Of a stretch of DNA of 28,015 bases, positions 8,061 to 16,421 are shown piece after piece. This DNA comes from an uncultured Muribaculum sp. (lineage in GTDB: Bacteria; Bacteroidota; Bacteroidia; Bacteroidales; Muribaculaceae), in the NCBI GenBank assembly GCA_910578785.1, contig CAJTSJ010000035.1, forward strand, positions 1-28,015, in the 5' to 3' direction. A program made the position numbers and the translations under genes. Below the pieces are notes generated by a model, which was not told the origin of the DNA, did no database searches, and worked only from the letters and a program-made list of their open reading frames with translations. How positions within the stretch are numbered: position 1 is the stretch's first letter; every line of letters starts with the position of its first letter.

Positions 8061-8841
8061 CGACTATTCCCGCTTCAATCCCGAAGGATCGCCGCTAAGG
8101 ATGCACCAGCTCCGGATGCTCGATATGCTCGAATATATTGACAGCGTATGCCGAAAGCACGGAATACCATATTGGCTAAGCTCCGGAACCCTGATAGGCG
8201 CCGTGCGCCACGGGGGATTCATTCCCTGGGACGACGACGTGGATATCGAAATGATGGACAGCGACTACCGCCGGCTTATCGGCGTACTTGCCGAAGAAGC
8301 CCCGGCCAAGGACTATGCCGTGCAGACCACGGCCACGGATCCGGAATTTCTGTTTCCCTTCGCCAAGTTCCGCGACCTCCACTCCTTTCTGGAAGAGTAC
8401 AACGGACTCGACTCGCTTCTGCTCTACCGTGGATGCTACATCGACATATTCACCCTGACCCCCTCGTCGTCGCGCCTGCTGCACCGCCTTGGGTGCAAAC
8501 TCCTCGGCACGGAGATAAAAATGCGCGTCCACCATCCAAGGTTGCGATGGTTAAACGCGCTCATTCGCGGCGTGCTGCACCATGCCGTGTTCCCGGCCAT
8601 GCGCTGTGTCACGTCCATAAAAGCCGGCCGGAGAGTACGCCACAAAATACCGTCGTTCTTCTCCGCACCCCGCGACCTGTCAGACATATTTCCGCTGTCG
8701 GAAGTTGAATTTGAAGGCCGCCGGTTCATGGCACCCGGCAGCTGCGACGCATACCTCCGCAAAATCTACGGCGACTACATGCGCCTCCCCGACCCCGACC
8801 AAATCCAGGTCCACACCTCCCAAGTCATCCTCAACCCCTAA
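8047..8841 (+). CDS. LicD-family phosphotransferase
   Basis: This 264-residue protein has the LicD/fukutin-type nucleotidyltransferase core. LSSGTLIGAVRHGGFIPWDDDVDIEM (44-69) has the conserved GTLIG-RHGG-PWDDDVD pattern, in which the aspartates bind metal. LicD enzymes transfer phosphocholine or a similar phospho head group from a CDP carrier to a surface sugar. The gene overlaps the flippase by 14 bases and shares an operon with the LicC-like fusion, which would supply the CDP donor. The C-terminal part is rich in basic residues and ends TSQVILNP. It is probably associated with the inner membrane. The acceptor glycan is unknown. Confidence 0.9.
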   Translation: MPTTDDYSRFNPEGSPLRMHQLRMLDMLEYIDSVCRKHGIPYWLSSGTLIGAVRHGGFIPWDDDVDIEMMDSDYRRLIGVLAEEAPAKDYAVQTTATDPEFLFPFAKFRDLHSFLEEYNGLDSLLLYRGCYIDIFTLTPSSSRLLHRLGCKLLGTEIKMRVHHPRLRWLNALIRGVLHHAVFPAMRCVTSIKAGRRVRHKIPSFFSAPRDLSDIFPLSEVEFEGRRFMAPGSCDAYLRKIYGDYMRLPDPDQIQVHTSQVILNP

Positions 8842-9126
8842 TCCCATAAAAACAAAAATCCGCAATTTAAATTGGCATATATAACGGGGAATACGATAAC
8901 GCTATTTTTATTCCGGTGCTATTTTAACCGCAATAGATTTCCCTAAATAAAAACCCATATTCAATAATCCAAATTCTCATATAAGAGAATTTTTAGTGCC
9001 GTTTCAACATCTTTGCCAGTTGCGCATCCCATACTTGACAATTACATACCTAAATCGGAGAATTTGGAGGCTCTGTATAACCCTCGGCAGTATAAAACAA
9101 ATACTCATTCATGACCAGACCTGTTA
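8842..9126. other. AT-rich gap between the LicD operon and the nuclease island
   Basis: These 285 bases hold no supported gene. GC content drops sharply just after the LicD stop. A hairpin lies at 8971-8992. CATCTTTG at 9008-9015, one mismatch from the -7 consensus, points rightward but leads to no open frame, so it may be the orphan promoter of a gene displaced or lost when the island arrived. ACCAGAC at 9114-9120 recurs at 12543-12549 and 12573-12579, beyond the other side of the island. That is too short to prove a duplication. Confidence 0.4.
8971..8994. terminator. Possible weak terminator after the LicD operon
   Basis: AAATTCTC at 8971-8978 pairs with GAGAATTT at 8985-8992 around a 6-base loop, followed by two more T residues. 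The stem is AT-rich and lies 130 bases past the LicD stop, so it is only a modest terminator candidate. It could equally serve the minus-strand gene ending at 9127. Confidence 0.35.
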
Positions 9127-11160
9127 TCATTTATTAAGTTCATTAAGTCTACTGATTGTGAATGTATTCATCCATAAAGCAGCCCTAACAGAAATCAAAT
9201 CATTTATACCGGAAGCAAGAGAATATTTATCAAAATCTTTTTCTTCAATTCCAGCAAATTCACAAACAGTATGAGCCAATGCGCCACCTTTAATATCAGA
9301 AAGTATACGATCACGCTTGATATTATTTTCTGATCTCGGAAGAATTGAAAGATTAATGACCGAATCCATAAACCAATCAGGCACATTTTCGTTATTTTTC
9401 AGTTTAGATTGTGGAATAATGTGATCCATTTCACATCTAATGTTAGAATTGTAAGGATATAACTTCTTCCTTATAACCATTTGATAGTACAGCAAAGGCT
9501 CTATATTTGATTTTGCTATTGGTTGGGAATTATATGTACCTTTAAAGCATATCTCTTCCATAAAATTGCCCCAAGTAGCATTCTCTAATGGTATCAATCT
9601 ATTTTTATATTGTTTTATATGTTTTGCCATCTTCGAATCTCCCGAACCCTTCCAAAAACCAGAGGCATTCTCGAAAACCAAATTATCAAACAATGCTCTT
9701 GCATGACGAAGAAAAGTATTAAGATTAGCTCCGGAATATCTTGGCTCACCTAAATCTTTCCAATCCTGCAATATAATAGTACAAAATTCAAATGTAGCCG
9801 ATTCTCCCAACAACTTTATAAGTGGCCGTTGCCAAAGGCTGAGATTCTTAAAGAAATCGTCACCTAACAAAACAGCACACATTGAATTAAAATCTTCAAC
9901 AAAGTCATCCACACTTTTAGGCCATTCTATCTCTTTATTCTGCTCCAATCCCGTGATATGGACTTTAGAGACTCCTTTCATAAACCAAGCCGCCAATAAT
10001 CTGAAACCGTTGCTAATCTCATCTTTATCAATTCCCTTCTTAGTCATTACATTATAATCTTCAAAAAACAATTTTGAATCCTCTATTCTCCCCATTAAAG
10101 TTGCGGCCAAATCCCATCTGACAATTGAACCATCAGACAATGCAGTCACTCCAAGCCTATTATAGAGATTATCAACAAGACTTCTCACCCTATTATCTTG
10201 GTTGCTTATATACTCATTCCAAAACGGCTTAGCAGATATGAGTTCTTCGGGAGATAAACGTGTTCCCCCAGAATTAATTCTTGAAAATATATTTTGGGCA
10301 TCAAGAGGTGTTACATTCTTTATAGAAATTACACCAATACGTGCTCGTTTGAATATTCGTTCAGACCGAGTAATGACATCCACAACACGAGCCATATCAG
10401 ACCAATTCTTTGAAAGATACGCTTTGAAATCCTTCCTTTTTTCATCTTTTATATTTTCATCCATGACCTCCATAAAATATTCAGCTGATAGCTGCTTATT
10501 GTCTTTCTCTGCATCATCGCTTATTTTTAGGAGGAACGAGTGGAGTCTCTCGGGGTCAATTCTAAAATTATCCTTCTTTAGCGCATAAGGCAGATTAGAT
10601 AGATATTCATCCAATTTAAATAACCGTTCCCATTTTCCATATCTTAACCCCGATTTGTCTATCTTTTTTTGATGTACCATAAGTATTATCTCAAGTAAAA
10701 CGCTTAAGCCTTCTTGCTGACGTTTTCTGTCAATACCATCTTCATCTAAGTCACTTCCCGTATAGTCAAAGTCATCTCCCATACTTTTTCTTTCATCATC
10801 AGACATAGCAGCATATGCGACAAGGTAAGCATCAACTTTCTGCCAAAATTTAGCTTTTAGCGTGTCTTCGGACTCGTTGGGCTTGAATTTAATGTAATTT
10901 TTTGCAGCATCGTATACCGTATCAGGATTATTCCTTAATTCCTTCAAAGCATTACGTCTCTGTCGTCCATCAAGAAGCCAAGACGTACCTCGCTCATCGT
11001 TAATTACAATCACACCCAATGGATACTCTTTGAACATACTGATAGCCAATTCAAAGTTTTGATCAGGTTTCCATGTAGATTTCCTCTGGAAACGAGGCAA
11101 CCTAATAGTGTTATCAGTTACAAATTCTGTTACGGTTCGTGTTTCAATGGAGTAACTCAT
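9127..11160 (-). CDS. GmrSD-like DUF262 protein with C-terminal HNH nuclease
   Basis: This 677-residue protein has the layout of GmrSD-type, modification-dependent (type IV-like) restriction enzymes. The N-terminal DUF262 domain shows PRFQRKSTW (22-30) and LLDGRQRRNAL (63-73), the ParB-like nucleotide-binding signature. Near the C-terminus, CEMDHIIPQSK (His580), INLSIL (602-607) and ENNIKRD (611-617) form an HNH/DUF1524-type nuclease site. The middle includes the DUF262-typical FSRINSGGTRLSPEEL. Relatives cut modified phage DNA; that role here is inference. GC is about 35%, far below the flanks, which suggests transfer. It has its own TATCTTTG promoter. The DUF1016 nuclease gene lies 268 bases upstream on the same strand. 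Confidence 0.85.
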   Translation of the reverse strand: MSYSIETRTVTEFVTDNTIRLPRFQRKSTWKPDQNFELAISMFKEYPLGVIVINDERGTSWLLDGRQRRNALKELRNNPDTVYDAAKNYIKFKPNESEDTLKAKFWQKVDAYLVAYAAMSDDERKSMGDDFDYTGSDLDEDGIDRKRQQEGLSVLLEIILMVHQKKIDKSGLRYGKWERLFKLDEYLSNLPYALKKDNFRIDPERLHSFLLKISDDAEKDNKQLSAEYFMEVMDENIKDEKRKDFKAYLSKNWSDMARVVDVITRSERIFKRARIGVISIKNVTPLDAQNIFSRINSGGTRLSPEELISAKPFWNEYISNQDNRVRSLVDNLYNRLGVTALSDGSIVRWDLAATLMGRIEDSKLFFEDYNVMTKKGIDKDEISNGFRLLAAWFMKGVSKVHITGLEQNKEIEWPKSVDDFVEDFNSMCAVLLGDDFFKNLSLWQRPLIKLLGESATFEFCTIILQDWKDLGEPRYSGANLNTFLRHARALFDNLVFENASGFWKGSGDSKMAKHIKQYKNRLIPLENATWGNFMEEICFKGTYNSQPIAKSNIEPLLYYQMVIRKKLYPYNSNIRCEMDHIIPQSKLKNNENVPDWFMDSVINLSILPRSENNIKRDRILSDIKGGALAHTVCEFAGIEEKDFDKYSLASGINDLISVRAALWMNTFTISRLNELNK

Positions 11161-11198
11161 ACATTGGGGGATTATTGGTGTATATAAATTGTATTTAG

Positions 11199-11206
11199 CA
11201 AAGATA
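11199..11206 (-). promoter_or_regulatory. TATCTTTG promoter element of the DUF262-HNH gene
   Basis: The reverse complement of 11199-11206 is TATCTTTG, an exact -7 match 38 bases upstream of the ATG at 11160. It indicates that this gene is transcribed separately from the DUF1016 gene. The remaining 11161-11428 gap is strongly AT-rich with no other feature I can support. Confidence 0.65.
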
Positions 11207-11428
11207 ATGATTTTTATACAGATATGATTCTAAAAAGCATACTAAATATCAAAATTCAAGCGGATATATCATAATCTATGTAACAATATCTGAATGACAT
11301 TACGCATATTCTCATAATGATAAATATACATATATTGCTTTATGAGCATCTTTATTTAGATAATCACAATACAATCAAATTTATTTAATACATACATATT
11401 TGTTTGGATTCTCTAATTATGCATTATT

Positions 11429-12508
11429 TCACTTTTCTGCCGTATCACGCTTATCAAATCCATTGCCACGTTGATACTCTTTTGCAATAATGATAGCTCG
11501 CTGTAGCTTTTCAGAAAGAAGTTTTTTGTCCGGTAATTTTGTGTAATATTGGGCAACTTTTACAGGCGAATCCTCTTCAAGCATAAGATACTCAATATGC
11601 TCTGTGTTTCCCTCGGAGCATAATATAAGACCAATCGGAGCCTCTTCTCCCTCCTTTCGGTCATTTCGGTTGAGATAGCGTAGATACAACAGCATCTGTC
11701 CCTCATGTTCGGGCTTAAAACGACCAAGTTTAAGGTCTATCGCAACTAACCTGCGCAATCCTCTATGGTAGAATAACAAATCTAATTTATAAACAGTCCC
11801 ATCCACAAGTATGCGTTTCTGACGATCCACGAATGCGAAATCTGAACCAAATTCCTTAATGAACAGCTGTATTTGATTTAGTATAGCCGTTTCAAGGTCA
11901 TTTTCACTGAACACATCGGGTAACCCTACAAGATCAAGGAAATAACTACTTCTGAATACAAGGTCTGGATGTATCTTGTCGGTATCCTTTATCGTGTCGA
12001 GTTCAGCCTTAATCGTCTTCTCCGGTCTACGACTGATCGCAGTCCTCTCATAGAGTTGTGAGTCTATTTTCTCGTCAAGAGTGCGTGTCGACCATTTCTC
12101 AATTCGACACATCTCCATATAGAATTTTCGGGCAAGTTCATCCTCTACAAACATCAAAGAACGAAGATGAGTCCAGCTCAATTGTCTACGCACCGCGTAG
12201 TCAATTTCAGTTTCAGAAAAAGTATACGCAGCGCGTAGACAATGTTGTAACTTTTTGAATCCCCATCCGCTCCCATATTTGCAGACAAGTCTTTCGGCAA
12301 GATGTTTGACAACTTGTTTTCCATATTCAGCGCGGGCGTTGTGCAATACATCTTCTTTTATTCTCATACCGACATGCCAATTCATACGACACGCCTCGGA
12401 ATTTACATACACTGCCACACGATAGCGTGTATCGTCTATGATCGCGCATACATCATCGTAGAGTTTGGACTCTGCAATCTCGAGGATATACTCTTCTTTC
12501 ATTGCCAT
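11429..12508 (-). CDS. DUF1016 / YhcG-type PD-(D/E)xK nuclease
   Basis: This 359-residue protein has the YhcG/DUF1016 architecture. The N-terminal half is a helical putative DNA-binding domain with the typical YGKQVVKHLAERL (62-74), GWGFKKLQ (81-88) and QLSWTHLRSLM (109-119). The C-terminal nuclease domain shows FAFVDRQKRILVDG (224-237), YKLDLLFYH (240-248, Asp243), AIDLKLG (256-262, Asp258 and Lys260) and KPEHEGQMLLYL. This is a PD-(D/E)xK core with Asp in place of Glu, as is usual in this family. The family is often found near restriction-modification loci and is predicted to act on nucleic acid; its biological role is poorly known. GC is about 43%, lower than the flanks. An ATG two codons in (12502) is an alternative start. 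Confidence 0.88.
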   Translation of the reverse strand: MAMKEEYILEIAESKLYDDVCAIIDDTRYRVAVYVNSEACRMNWHVGMRIKEDVLHNARAEYGKQVVKHLAERLVCKYGSGWGFKKLQHCLRAAYTFSETEIDYAVRRQLSWTHLRSLMFVEDELARKFYMEMCRIEKWSTRTLDEKIDSQLYERTAISRRPEKTIKAELDTIKDTDKIHPDLVFRSSYFLDLVGLPDVFSENDLETAILNQIQLFIKEFGSDFAFVDRQKRILVDGTVYKLDLLFYHRGLRRLVAIDLKLGRFKPEHEGQMLLYLRYLNRNDRKEGEEAPIGLILCSEGNTEHIEYLMLEEDSPVKVAQYYTKLPDKKLLSEKLQRAIIIAKEYQRGNGFDKRDTAEK

Positions 12509-12658
12509 TATTGCGAGTTTTATACAACAAAAAAATTAATTTACCAGACAAATTCCAACTAATGGTCTAACCACCAGACATACATTATACCATAGGACAA
12601 ATCTGCGAGAGCTATCAACAACACAATACTACTGATTACCAGATATTTACCAAACTCA

Positions 12659-12710
12659 CCGGTTAATAATCATAACCGGAGACTACAGCTTAATTTGCTC
12701 CAATCTCCGG
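12659..12710. terminator. Two mutually exclusive hairpins downstream of fumarase
   Basis: CCGGTTA at 12659-12665 pairs with TAACCGG at 12673-12679. CCGGAGA at 12676-12682 pairs with TCTCCGG at 12704-12710. The two stems share the CCGG at 12676-12679, so only one can form at a time. The region follows the fumarase stop (12780) on the minus strand and precedes the DUF1016 gene. It may be a terminator, although neither stem has a strong T-run, or an attenuator-like switch. Confidence 0.4.
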
Positions 12711-12779
12711 CTAATTGTTTTATTGACTCATTCAGAGTCCATTAAGTACTATGGCTTGATTATGCGGTTAGCATGGGGG

Positions 12780-14429
12780 CTACTTGGCGATGGGGCAGCC
12801 CTGGCAGCGTTCTGCTATCTGAGTGAAGAAGTCGTTGCCCTTGTCGTCGACGAGGATGAATGCGGGGAAGTTTTCTACTTCGATTTTCCAGATGGCTTCC
12901 ATTCCGAGTTCGGGATATTCAAGGCACTCTACCTTCTTGATGCTGTCGTGAGCCAGAATTGCGGCCGGTCCGCCGATGCTTCCGAGGTAGAAACCGCCAT
13001 GCTTGTGGCATGCGTCTGTCACCTGCTTGCTGCGGTTGCCCTTGGCAATCATCACCATCGAACCACCTGCGGCCTGGAACTGGTCGACATAAGAGTCCAT
13101 ACGTCCGGCTGTCGTCGGTCCGAACGAACCGGAAGGCATTCCTTCCGGAGTCTTGGCCGGTCCGGCGTAGTAGATGGGATGATCCTTCAGATAGTCAGGC
13201 ATCTCTTCGCCACGGTCAAGACGTTCCTTAATCTTGGCATGTGCTATGTCGCGGCCTACGATAATGGTGCCGTTAAGCGACAGGCGGGTAGATACGGGAT
13301 ACTTTGTCAGTTCGGCAAGAATTTCAGGCATCGGTCGGTTAAGGTCGATCTTAACGACATTGCCTTCACCTTGATTGCGGAGTTCAGCCGGGATGAGTTC
13401 GCCGGGATTTGTGTCGAGTTTCTCAATCCAAAGACCGTCCTTATTGATTTTGGCTTTGACGTTGCGGTCGGCCGAACAGCTCACACCGAGACCTACGGGA
13501 CAGGATGCGCCGTGGCGGGGCAGACGGATGACACGGATGTCATGAGCGAAGTATTTGCCACCGAACTGTGCACCGAGTCCAATCTTCTGGGCTTCCTTAA
13601 GCAGAGTCTGCTCAAGTTCGACATCGCGGAAAGCGCGTCCGTATTCATTGCCTGAGGTGGGAAGATTGTCGTAATACTTTACAGAAGCCTTCTTTACTGT
13701 GGCAAGGTTCATCTCGGCAGAAGTTCCGCCGATGACGAATGCGATATGGTAAGGAGGACAAGCGGCCGTGCCGAGCGACTTCATCTTCTCTACAAGGAAC
13801 GGAACCAGCTTGGCCGGATTCAAAAGCGCCTTTGTCTCCTGATAGAGATAAGTCTTGTTGGCCGAACCTCCACCCTTAGCCACGAAGAGGAATTTATATT
13901 CGTTGCCGTCGACAGCGTAAAGGTCGACCTGAGCGGGCAGGTTGCATCCGGTGTTGACCTCGTCATACATGTTCAGAGGAGCATTCTGCGAGTAGCGCAG
14001 ATTGTTGCCGGTATATGTGTCGTAAACGCCGTGATAGAGCTGTTCCTCGTCGCCACCGCCTGTGTAGACATTCTGTCCTTTCTTACCGATTACGATAGCC
14101 GTGCCGGTGTCCTGGCAGAAAGGAAGCTGACCTTTGGCGGCAATCTCAGCGTTGCGGAGCATAGTCAGAGCCACGAACTTGTCGTTTTCGCTTGCTTCGG
14201 GATCACTTAGGATTTTTGCCACCATGGCGTTGTGCTCGCGACGAAGCATGAAGGCATTGTCGTGAGTTGCCTGACGGGCAAGCACTCGGAGGGCTTCGGG
14301 ATTGACTACGAGCATTTCACGGTCGCCCCACTTCTCTACATTTACATACTCGGAGGTGAGGTGATAATACTCCGTAGTTTCGGGTGTCATAGGAAATGGT
14401 TCCTGATAGACAAATGGTTTCTGTGCCAT
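12780..14429 (-). CDS. fumB: Class I fumarate hydratase (iron-sulfur, FumA/FumB-like)
   Basis: This oxygen-sensitive [4Fe-4S] enzyme interconverts fumarate and malate. In Bacteroidales it works mainly in the reductive branch that leads to succinate. The product is 549 residues, the standard length for one-subunit class I fumarases. The three cluster cysteines are at Cys105 (PFCQDTGT), Cys224 (TAACPPYH) and Cys318 (VSCSAD), the same spacing as in E. coli FumA. Further signatures are GGGSANKTYLYQ, IGGTSAEMNLATVKKAS, LNGTIIVGRDIAHAK, and GPTTAGRMDSYV near the C-terminus. It is monocistronic and divergent from the ArnT-like gene, with an excellent promoter. The symbol fumA or fumB is by family only; I cannot separate them. 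Confidence 0.95.
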   Translation of the reverse strand: MAQKPFVYQEPFPMTPETTEYYHLTSEYVNVEKWGDREMLVVNPEALRVLARQATHDNAFMLRREHNAMVAKILSDPEASENDKFVALTMLRNAEIAAKGQLPFCQDTGTAIVIGKKGQNVYTGGGDEEQLYHGVYDTYTGNNLRYSQNAPLNMYDEVNTGCNLPAQVDLYAVDGNEYKFLFVAKGGGSANKTYLYQETKALLNPAKLVPFLVEKMKSLGTAACPPYHIAFVIGGTSAEMNLATVKKASVKYYDNLPTSGNEYGRAFRDVELEQTLLKEAQKIGLGAQFGGKYFAHDIRVIRLPRHGASCPVGLGVSCSADRNVKAKINKDGLWIEKLDTNPGELIPAELRNQGEGNVVKIDLNRPMPEILAELTKYPVSTRLSLNGTIIVGRDIAHAKIKERLDRGEEMPDYLKDHPIYYAGPAKTPEGMPSGSFGPTTAGRMDSYVDQFQAAGGSMVMIAKGNRSKQVTDACHKHGGFYLGSIGGPAAILAHDSIKKVECLEYPELGMEAIWKIEVENFPAFILVDDKGNDFFTQIAERCQGCPIAK

Positions 14430-14465
14430 ATCTATATTTTATACTAAATTAGTTTTATACTTTTG

Positions 14466-14496
14466 CAAATTTACAAATTCAAGCAGAGAAAGCAAA
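14466..14496 (-). promoter_or_regulatory. Promoter of fumarase (TTTG-19-TAAATTTG)
   Basis: On the minus strand, TAAATTTG (14466-14473) is an exact -7 element, and TTTG (14493-14496) lies 19 bases upstream, the canonical Bacteroidota -33 spacing. The leader to the ATG at 14429 would be about 32 bases. It is one of the best-formed promoters in the window. Confidence 0.8.
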
Positions 14497-14511
14497 AATA
14501 TTTGAGCCAAC

Positions 14512-14545
14512 TTTGCACTCGAAGCCCAACTGCTTGCTATCTTTG
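14512..14545 (+). promoter_or_regulatory. Promoter of the ArnT-like gene (TTTG-22-TATCTTTG)
   Basis: TATCTTTG at 14538-14545 matches the -7 consensus, and TTTG at 14512-14515 is a -33 candidate with a 22-base spacer. The leader to the ATG at 14587 is about 37 bases. The -33 elements of this and the fumarase promoter are only 15 bases apart, so the two polymerases would sit nearly back to back. Confidence 0.65.
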
Positions 14546-14586
14546 CACGTTAATTCAAGTATAACAACAGGTTTAAATACTGCACG

Positions 14587-16296
14587 ATGAACTTCCGACT
14601 CCATCTGACCCCTAAAAACGGCTTCTGGATTTTAACCACGATAGTGACGCTTACGTTTATCCCTTATCTGGGCGAAGCTCTATTCAGCACAAAAGGCGAA
14701 CCCCGCGAAGCCATCGTGGCCGTAGGCATGCTCGAATCAGGCAACTGGATACTGCCGGTCAGCAACGGCGACATAATCCCTTACAAGCCACCGATGCTCG
14801 CATGGTGCATAGCCTTGCTGTCGCTCGCAGTAGGCCACGTTACGGAATTCACCTCGCGTCTGCCGTCGGCCCTGGCTCTTATAATAATGACGCTGTGGGG
14901 ATTCCGTTTCTATGCCCGCCGCGCGTCGGCCATGCAGTCGCTGCTGGCCGGGGTCATATCGTTTACGGCATTCGAAGTGTTCCGTGCAGGCTACGCATGC
15001 CGCGTCGACATGCTGCTTACTATGTTTATGGTCGGGGCGCTCTACAGCCTGTACACGTATTGGGAACGTGGCCTGAAAGGCATCCCCTGGCTCGCCGTGC
15101 TTATGATGAGCGGGGCCTGCCTTACCAAGGGACCTGTCGGCGTGTTTCTGCCGTGTATGTGCGCCGGTGTGTTCATGCTGTTTCAAAGGGTCAAGTGGAC
15201 AGAAGCCGTATGGAAACTCGTCGTACTCGGACTGATGTCGCTCGTGATTCCGGCCGTATGGTATGTCATGGCATACATGCAGGGCGGACAAAAATTCCTT
15301 GACCTCGCCCTGGAAGAAAACGTCGGACGCATGACCGGCTCGATGAGCTACGAATCGCATGAAAATCCATTCTGGTACAACTTTATCACCGTCATCTCCG
15401 GATATGCGCCCTATACCGTGCTGTTGTTGCTTGCGCTGATTCCGTGGAGCAAGGTCAATGCGCTCGTTCCGCCGCGCATAAAGTCATGGTGGACTGAGTT
15501 CCGCGCCATGAACCCGGCCTATCAGTTCGCACTGCTCTGCACATTAATCATATTCGTGTTCTACTGCATACCCAAAAGCAAGCGAAGCGTATATCTGTTG
15601 CCGATATATCCGTTCCTGGCATTCTTTATAGCCGAATTCGTGATGTATCTCGCCCATATACGCCACCGCTCGATAAAGATATACGCGGCAATAATTTCGG
15701 GTGCGGCAATAATTGCCTACGCGACGTTTGTCGTGATTCAATGCGGATGGTTCCCTTACGGCATACTCAAAGGCAAACATGCACTCGAACAGTCAATGAT
15801 GGTAACCAACATGTCGATGCATCTGAGCTGGATCCTATGGGCAGTGGTGTCGCTGTCGATGGTGGCGGGAGCCATCATGGCCATCAGGCTCAAAAAGCTC
15901 ACCTACCGCTCCACGGTGCTCGGCACGCTTCTGACCACCGTGCTGATTTACTGGGCGTTCGCAGGTGTATACCAGCCCCGCATAATGAATGCCAAATCAG
16001 ACAAACCGATAGCGGAATACCTCAACCGCATACAACCTGAAGGCCCTGTCTACTCATATATCGACACCGACCAGATGCGGTTTTTCACCACCAATTTCTA
16101 TGCCGGCGACCGCATACGCCCCATTGAACTTGACGACCCCTCGACCGGTCTGCTCCTAATCGGAGTGCGCCAGGCCAAAGAATGGCTTCCGGCCAACGCC
16201 GACCGCTACGACTTCACACTCGTCAGGCATTTCCGTGCCCGCAGCTGCGACATGCGCGACCAAATCCTGCTCCTGCACTTCGACAAAAAGCAATAG
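14587..16296 (+). CDS. ArnT-like glycosyltransferase (GT39/PMT family membrane protein)
   Basis: This polytopic inner-membrane protein of 569 residues resembles ArnT (4-amino-4-deoxy-L-arabinose transferase) and protein mannosyltransferases. These use a polyprenyl-phosphate sugar on the periplasmic side to modify lipid A or protein. Family marks are the first periplasmic loop STKGEPREA (34-42), MLESGNWILP (48-57) and the PYKPPML block (65-71). About 11-12 hydrophobic segments are followed by a soluble C-terminal domain from about residue 450. The substrate cannot be told from sequence. It is preceded by its own promoter. The downstream DUF262 gene begins 125 bases after the stop and has its own promoter, so they are probably not one operon. 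Confidence 0.85.
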   Translation: MNFRLHLTPKNGFWILTTIVTLTFIPYLGEALFSTKGEPREAIVAVGMLESGNWILPVSNGDIIPYKPPMLAWCIALLSLAVGHVTEFTSRLPSALALIIMTLWGFRFYARRASAMQSLLAGVISFTAFEVFRAGYACRVDMLLTMFMVGALYSLYTYWERGLKGIPWLAVLMMSGACLTKGPVGVFLPCMCAGVFMLFQRVKWTEAVWKLVVLGLMSLVIPAVWYVMAYMQGGQKFLDLALEENVGRMTGSMSYESHENPFWYNFITVISGYAPYTVLLLLALIPWSKVNALVPPRIKSWWTEFRAMNPAYQFALLCTLIIFVFYCIPKSKRSVYLLPIYPFLAFFIAEFVMYLAHIRHRSIKIYAAIISGAAIIAYATFVVIQCGWFPYGILKGKHALEQSMMVTNMSMHLSWILWAVVSLSMVAGAIMAIRLKKLTYRSTVLGTLLTTVLIYWAFAGVYQPRIMNAKSDKPIAEYLNRIQPEGPVYSYIDTDQMRFFTTNFYAGDRIRPIELDDPSTGLLLIGVRQAKEWLPANADRYDFTLVRHFRARSCDMRDQILLLHFDKKQ

Positions 16297-16386
16297 AACC
16301 GACATAAACACTCCCTATCTTAAGCCTTTGCAAGAAAATATCCACGCTTTTGTTGCAAGGAGATTATCATTGTCATTATTTTTGTG

Positions 16387-16394
16387 TATTTTTG
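16387..16394 (+). promoter_or_regulatory. TATTTTTG promoter element of the DUF262-ATPase cassette
   Basis: TATTTTTG matches TAnnTTTG and ends 27 bases before the ATG at 16422. No other promoter is visible in the next 3 kb, where the genes are 2 and 18 bases apart. It is therefore the likely single promoter of the three-gene cassette. An imperfect CCTTTGCAA/TTGCAAGG inverted repeat (about 16326-16361) lies just upstream. Confidence 0.55.
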
Positions 16395-16421
16395 TATTTG
16401 CAACATATCGATTACAAATAA

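Noticed and set aside
7265..8098. 277-residue frame overlapping the flippase in another frame
   Set aside because: It is His/Arg/Pro-rich with no domain, while the flippase frame is strongly supported.
12543..12644. ACCAGAC/ACCAGAT repeats as iterons or an operator
   Set aside because: The words are only 7 bases and irregularly spaced in AT-rich DNA; chance is a fair explanation. Kept only as a weak boundary note.
12723..13655. 310-residue plus-strand frame opposite fumarase
   Set aside because: It mirrors the codon pattern of the class I fumarase on the other strand and has no recognisable motif.
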